Below, in pieces: positions 61,575 through 64,000 of a stretch of DNA of 64,000 nt. Below the pieces are notes generated by a model. That model searched no databases, was not told the DNA's origin, and saw only the letters and a list, made by a program, of their open reading frames with translations. Positions within the stretch are counted from its first letter, which is position 1; the number at the start of each line of letters is the position of its first letter. Source of the DNA: Adhaeribacter radiodurans (GTDB lineage Bacteria; Bacteroidota; Bacteroidia; Cytophagales; Hymenobacteraceae); NCBI RefSeq assembly GCF_014075995.1, contig NZ_CP055153.1:6572001-6636000 (forward strand). Reading direction: 5' to 3'. A program made the translations under genes and the position numbers.

Positions 61575-62585
61575 GTGCAACACGTAGTTACTTTTGGTGA
61601 AATTATGATGCGGCTTTCTACGCCGGGTTTTGCTCGCTTTTCGCAGGCAACAAATTTAAATATTACTTACGGCGGCGGCGAAGCCAACGTAGCTATCTCT
61701 TTAGCTTACTTTAATATACCAGCAGCTCATGTAACCCGTTTCCCGGCTAACGATTTAGGGCAGGCCGCTACAGCGCTGTTGCGGCAACATCAGGTAACTA
61801 CGGATCATATTATTTATGGCGGCGATCGTTTAGGTTTGTATTTTCTGGAAACAGGAGCCGCAGCTCGCCCGAGTAGAGTAATATACGATCGTGCTGATTC
61901 GGCTTTTGCCGAGTTAGAACCAGGTATGCTTAACTGGGAAGAAATTTTACAAAATGCCCGGTGGTTTCATTGGACTGGTATTACGCCCGCTATTTCAGAA
62001 GGGGCAGCTCAGAGTTGCCTGGAAGCAGTGCAAGTAGCGAATAAACTAGGAATTACTGTTTCGGCAGATATTAATTACCGTAAAAATTTGTGGCAATACG
62101 GCAAAAAAGCCTACGAAGTAATGCCTGAATTGGTAGCCGGCTGCGACTTAATCGTATCAAGTATTGGCGATGCGGCAGATATTCTGCAAATAAAACCTGC
62201 CGCCGAAGCAGCTGACCCATTCGTTTCGGTGGGCCAACAAATAATGCAGCAGTACCCGCGCATTAAAAAAATTGTAAATACCAACCGGGGTTCCATAAGC
62301 GCATCGCATAATACGTTAGCGGGGATGATGTGGAACGGCCAGCAATTACTACAAACGCCTACCCACGATATGGTGCCTATTGTGGATCGTATTGGCGGCG
62401 GCGATGCTTTTATGGCCGGTTTAATTTATGGCTTACTCACCTATCAAAATGATCAGCAAGCTTTAGATTTCGCGGTAGCCGCTTCGGCTTTAAAACATAC
62501 TATTGAAGGCGATGCAAATTTAGTAACCGTTGCCGAAGTAGAACCGGTTATGCAAGGAGATAGCTCCGGACGTTTAAAAAGATAA
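61575..62585 (+). CDS. kdgK: 2-Keto-3-deoxygluconate kinase (PfkB family)
   Basis: The roughly 336-residue ribokinase-fold kinase has VTFGEIMMRLSTPGF at the start and IGGGDAFMAGLIYG near the end, the phosphate-binding and catalytic-base motif. It phosphorylates 2-keto-3-deoxygluconate to KDPG. The start is GTG at 61575; a TTG just before (61572) would add one residue. The following aldolase gene splits KDPG, so they act in sequence. Substrate inferred from neighbours and family. Confidence 0.86.
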   Translation: MQHVVTFGEIMMRLSTPGFARFSQATNLNITYGGGEANVAISLAYFNIPAAHVTRFPANDLGQAATALLRQHQVTTDHIIYGGDRLGLYFLETGAAARPSRVIYDRADSAFAELEPGMLNWEEILQNARWFHWTGITPAISEGAAQSCLEAVQVANKLGITVSADINYRKNLWQYGKKAYEVMPELVAGCDLIVSSIGDAADILQIKPAAEAADPFVSVGQQIMQQYPRIKKIVNTNRGSISASHNTLAGMMWNGQQLLQTPTHDMVPIVDRIGGGDAFMAGLIYGLLTYQNDQQALDFAVAASALKHTIEGDANLVTVAEVEPVMQGDSSGRLKR

Positions 62586-62587
62586 AT

Positions 62588-62606
62588 TAGTCAATAGACC
62601 ATAGAC
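62588..62606 (-). repeat. GGACTAT-type repeat, left inverted copy
   Basis: A 19-bp arm that is the inverted partner of 62698-62716 with two mismatches. Confidence 0.65.
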
Positions 62607-62693
62607 TATAGTCTAATAGAAAAAACTAACCTAAGTGGTAATTAACCGGTTTATTACTAGTTTATTAAAAAATTAAATTTCTTTTTTATAATA

Positions 62694-62739
62694 TGTGGAC
62701 TATGGTCTATCGACTATGAACCATGGACTATCAACTAAA
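62694..62739 (+). repeat. GGACTAT-type repeat upstream of the aldolase gene
   Basis: This stretch holds GTGGACTATGGTCTATCGAC and then ACCATGGACTATCAAC, which matches the family at 24509-24592. In-frame ATGs here create a false upstream start (62695) for the aldolase gene. Confidence 0.75.
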
Positions 62740-62742
62740 AAT

Positions 62743-63417
62743 ATGGCTCGTTTTACCCGATTGCAAACTTACGCCAAAATGGCGGAAACTGGTTTAGTAC
62801 CAGTATTTTATCATTCAAATATAGAAGTATGCCAGCAGGTTTTGGCGGCTTCGTACCGGGCCGGCGTGCGGGTTTTTGAATTTACCAACCGGGGCGATTT
62901 CGCCCACGAAATTTTTGGTGAACTCAACAAGTTCGCGGCGCAGCATTGTCCCGAAATGATTATGGGTGCCGGAACTATTTTTGATACTGGTACGGCTGCC
63001 TTATACATGCAATTAGGAGCTTGCTTTATTGTATCTCCGGTTTTAAAAGAAGATGTAGCCATTACGTGTAACCGCCGCAAAGTAGGCTGGATTCCGGGGT
63101 GCGCTACCATGGGCGAAGTTTCCCGGGCCGAAGAATTAGGCGCCGAAGTAGTAAAGATTTTTCCGGGCGATGTGGTAGGTCCGGCTTTTGTAAAAAGCTT
63201 GTTAGCGCCCATGCCTTGGTCTACGGTAATGGTTACCGGTGGCGTGAAGCCCGAAGCAGATAATTTAAAATCCTGGTTTCAGGCAGGAGTAACTTGTGTA
63301 GGTTTAGGCTCGCAATTAGTACCCACCGAATTACTCAATAGCCAAGATTATGCTGGTATCGAGAACCACATGAAAACTACCATGGATTTAGTAAAACAAG
63401 CCCGGAATAAAAAATAA
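62743..63417 (+). CDS. eda: KDPG/KHG aldolase (bifunctional)
   Basis: This 224-residue class I aldolase has FEFTNRGDFAHEI (catalytic Glu region), then FIVSPVLKEDVAITCNRR and IPGCATMGEVSRAEELGAEV, with the Schiff-base Lys in VVKIFPGD and the final VMVTGGVKP. It cleaves KDPG to pyruvate and glyceraldehyde 3-phosphate. The ATG at 62743 (MARFTRL) is used; an upstream start at 62695 is repeat-derived. It follows the KDG kinase and precedes a sugar-acid transporter. Confidence 0.92.
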   Translation: MARFTRLQTYAKMAETGLVPVFYHSNIEVCQQVLAASYRAGVRVFEFTNRGDFAHEIFGELNKFAAQHCPEMIMGAGTIFDTGTAALYMQLGACFIVSPVLKEDVAITCNRRKVGWIPGCATMGEVSRAEELGAEVVKIFPGDVVGPAFVKSLLAPMPWSTVMVTGGVKPEADNLKSWFQAGVTCVGLGSQLVPTELLNSQDYAGIENHMKTTMDLVKQARNKK

Positions 63418-63445
63418 AATCATCGTGTAATGTAATAAATAGTCT

Positions 63446-64000
63446 ATGCAAACTATAACTAAAACTGTTGCTACCGGAGTTGGTTCTTATCGCTGGACTA
63501 TTTGTTCGCTTGTATTCTTTGCTACTACCATTAATTACCTCGACCGGGCGGTAATTAGTTTATTAAAATCTAACCTGGAAACAGAGTTCCGGTGGACCGA
63601 AACGGATTACTCTAACATTGTAATTGCTTTTCAGTTGTCGTATGCCTTGGGTATGCTGGGAGTAGGCCGATTAATTGATAAACTGGGAACCAAGTTGGGT
63701 TATGCTTTATCCATTACTTTGTGGAGTGTGGCGGCTATTGGTCATGCTTTAGTAAAAAGTACTTTTGGTTTTGTTATTGCCCGTTCAGCCTTGGGTATTA
63801 CCGAAGCCGGTAATTTCCCGGCCGCGATTAAAACTGTGGCCGAGTGGTTCCCCAAAAAAGAGCGGGCTTTAGCCACCGGTATTTTTAACTCGGGTACGAA
63901 CATCGGGGCTATTATTGCACCTCTAACGGTACCGTTTATTGCGGCACAATGGGGTTGGCAATGGGCATTTATTTTAACTGGCATTATTGGATTTATCTGG
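63446..64000 (+). CDS. MFS transporter, hexuronate type (3' end outside window)
   Basis: The frame is open from ATG 63446 to the window edge (185 codons). The first ~five helices are visible, with INYLDRAVISLLKSNLETEF, the motif-A loop GRLIDKLGTKLGYALS and RSALGITEAGNFPAAIK. This pattern matches ExuT/GudP-type MFS permeases for hexuronates and aldarates. It lies 28 nt after the aldolase gene and probably supplies the sugar acid to the KDG pathway. Confidence 0.9.
   Translation, partial: MQTITKTVATGVGSYRWTICSLVFFATTINYLDRAVISLLKSNLETEFRWTETDYSNIVIAFQLSYALGMLGVGRLIDKLGTKLGYALSITLWSVAAIGHALVKSTFGFVIARSALGITEAGNFPAAIKTVAEWFPKKERALATGIFNSGTNIGAIIAPLTVPFIAAQWGWQWAFILTGIIGFIW

Noticed and set aside
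1-64000. Prophage, rRNA operon or large genomic island
   Set aside because: No phage structural, integrase or rRNA sequence is visible, and the gene content is ordinary chromosomal apart from the short accessory patch near 10-12 kb.

Overview
The window looks like chromosomal DNA of a Bacteroidota bacterium, most likely order Cytophagales and close to Hymenobacteraceae or Adhaeribacter. That placement is inferred from protein style; no rRNA is present to confirm it. The evidence is a TonB-dependent receptor, a gliding-motility/type IX secretion C-terminal domain, Bacteroidota-type TAnnTTTG promoter boxes, near absence of Shine-Dalgarno sequences, moderate to low GC with AT-rich intergenic DNA, and large secreted sugar-oxidation proteins typical of the phylum. 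No prophage, rRNA operon, complete insertion sequence or CRISPR array is visible.

Layout. 1-2.8 kb: end of a TonB receptor, then a DoxX-like membrane protein and a Crp/Fnr regulator on the minus strand. 3.3-10.0 kb: a four-gene polysaccharide unit with a glycoside hydrolase/GT2 fusion, a second glycosyltransferase-like protein, an ABC exporter and a polysaccharide pyruvyl transferase. 10.0-12.7 kb: an accessory patch with a MITE-like element, a Panacea (DUF4065) antitoxin-like gene whose start looks damaged, a two-helix membrane partner and a 38-residue gene. 12.7-18.0 kb: a lipoprotein, a cation:proton antiporter and feoAB iron uptake.

18.1-34.8 kb: a scattered periplasmic sugar-oxidation and keto-sugar group. 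It has two very large secreted dehydrogenase/cytochrome c proteins, two xylose-isomerase-like TIM-barrel proteins, a Gfo/Idh/MocA oxidoreductase, a DUF1080 protein and an MFS permease. It is interrupted by a four-helix-bundle gene lying among GGACTAT-type repeats and by a T9SS cargo protein. 35-46 kb: TMEM220-like and MetA-like proteins, an ebo-type pair (phosphodiesterase plus eboE), a DEAD-box helicase, dihydroorotase, tRNA-His, a PfkB kinase and small membrane or cupin genes.

46-60 kb: an M61 peptidase, the rpmH-rnpA-S41 protease unit and two proteins sharing a kinase-like domain. One of the two is a fusion with a degenerate metallophosphatase and an outer-membrane barrel. Several small hypotheticals and a SIMPL protein follow. 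60.4-64 kb: a 2-keto-3-deoxygluconate catabolism unit (SDR dehydrogenase, KDG kinase, KDPG aldolase, hexuronate-type MFS transporter cut by the window edge).

The best candidates for something little described are the kinase-like pair with its pseudo-metallophosphatase, the Panacea toxin-antitoxin candidate, and the intergenic repeat family that appears to donate start codons to downstream genes. Gene starts were moved from upstream TTG/GTG or repeat-borne ATG codons to internal ATGs wherever the family start or signal peptide argued for it.
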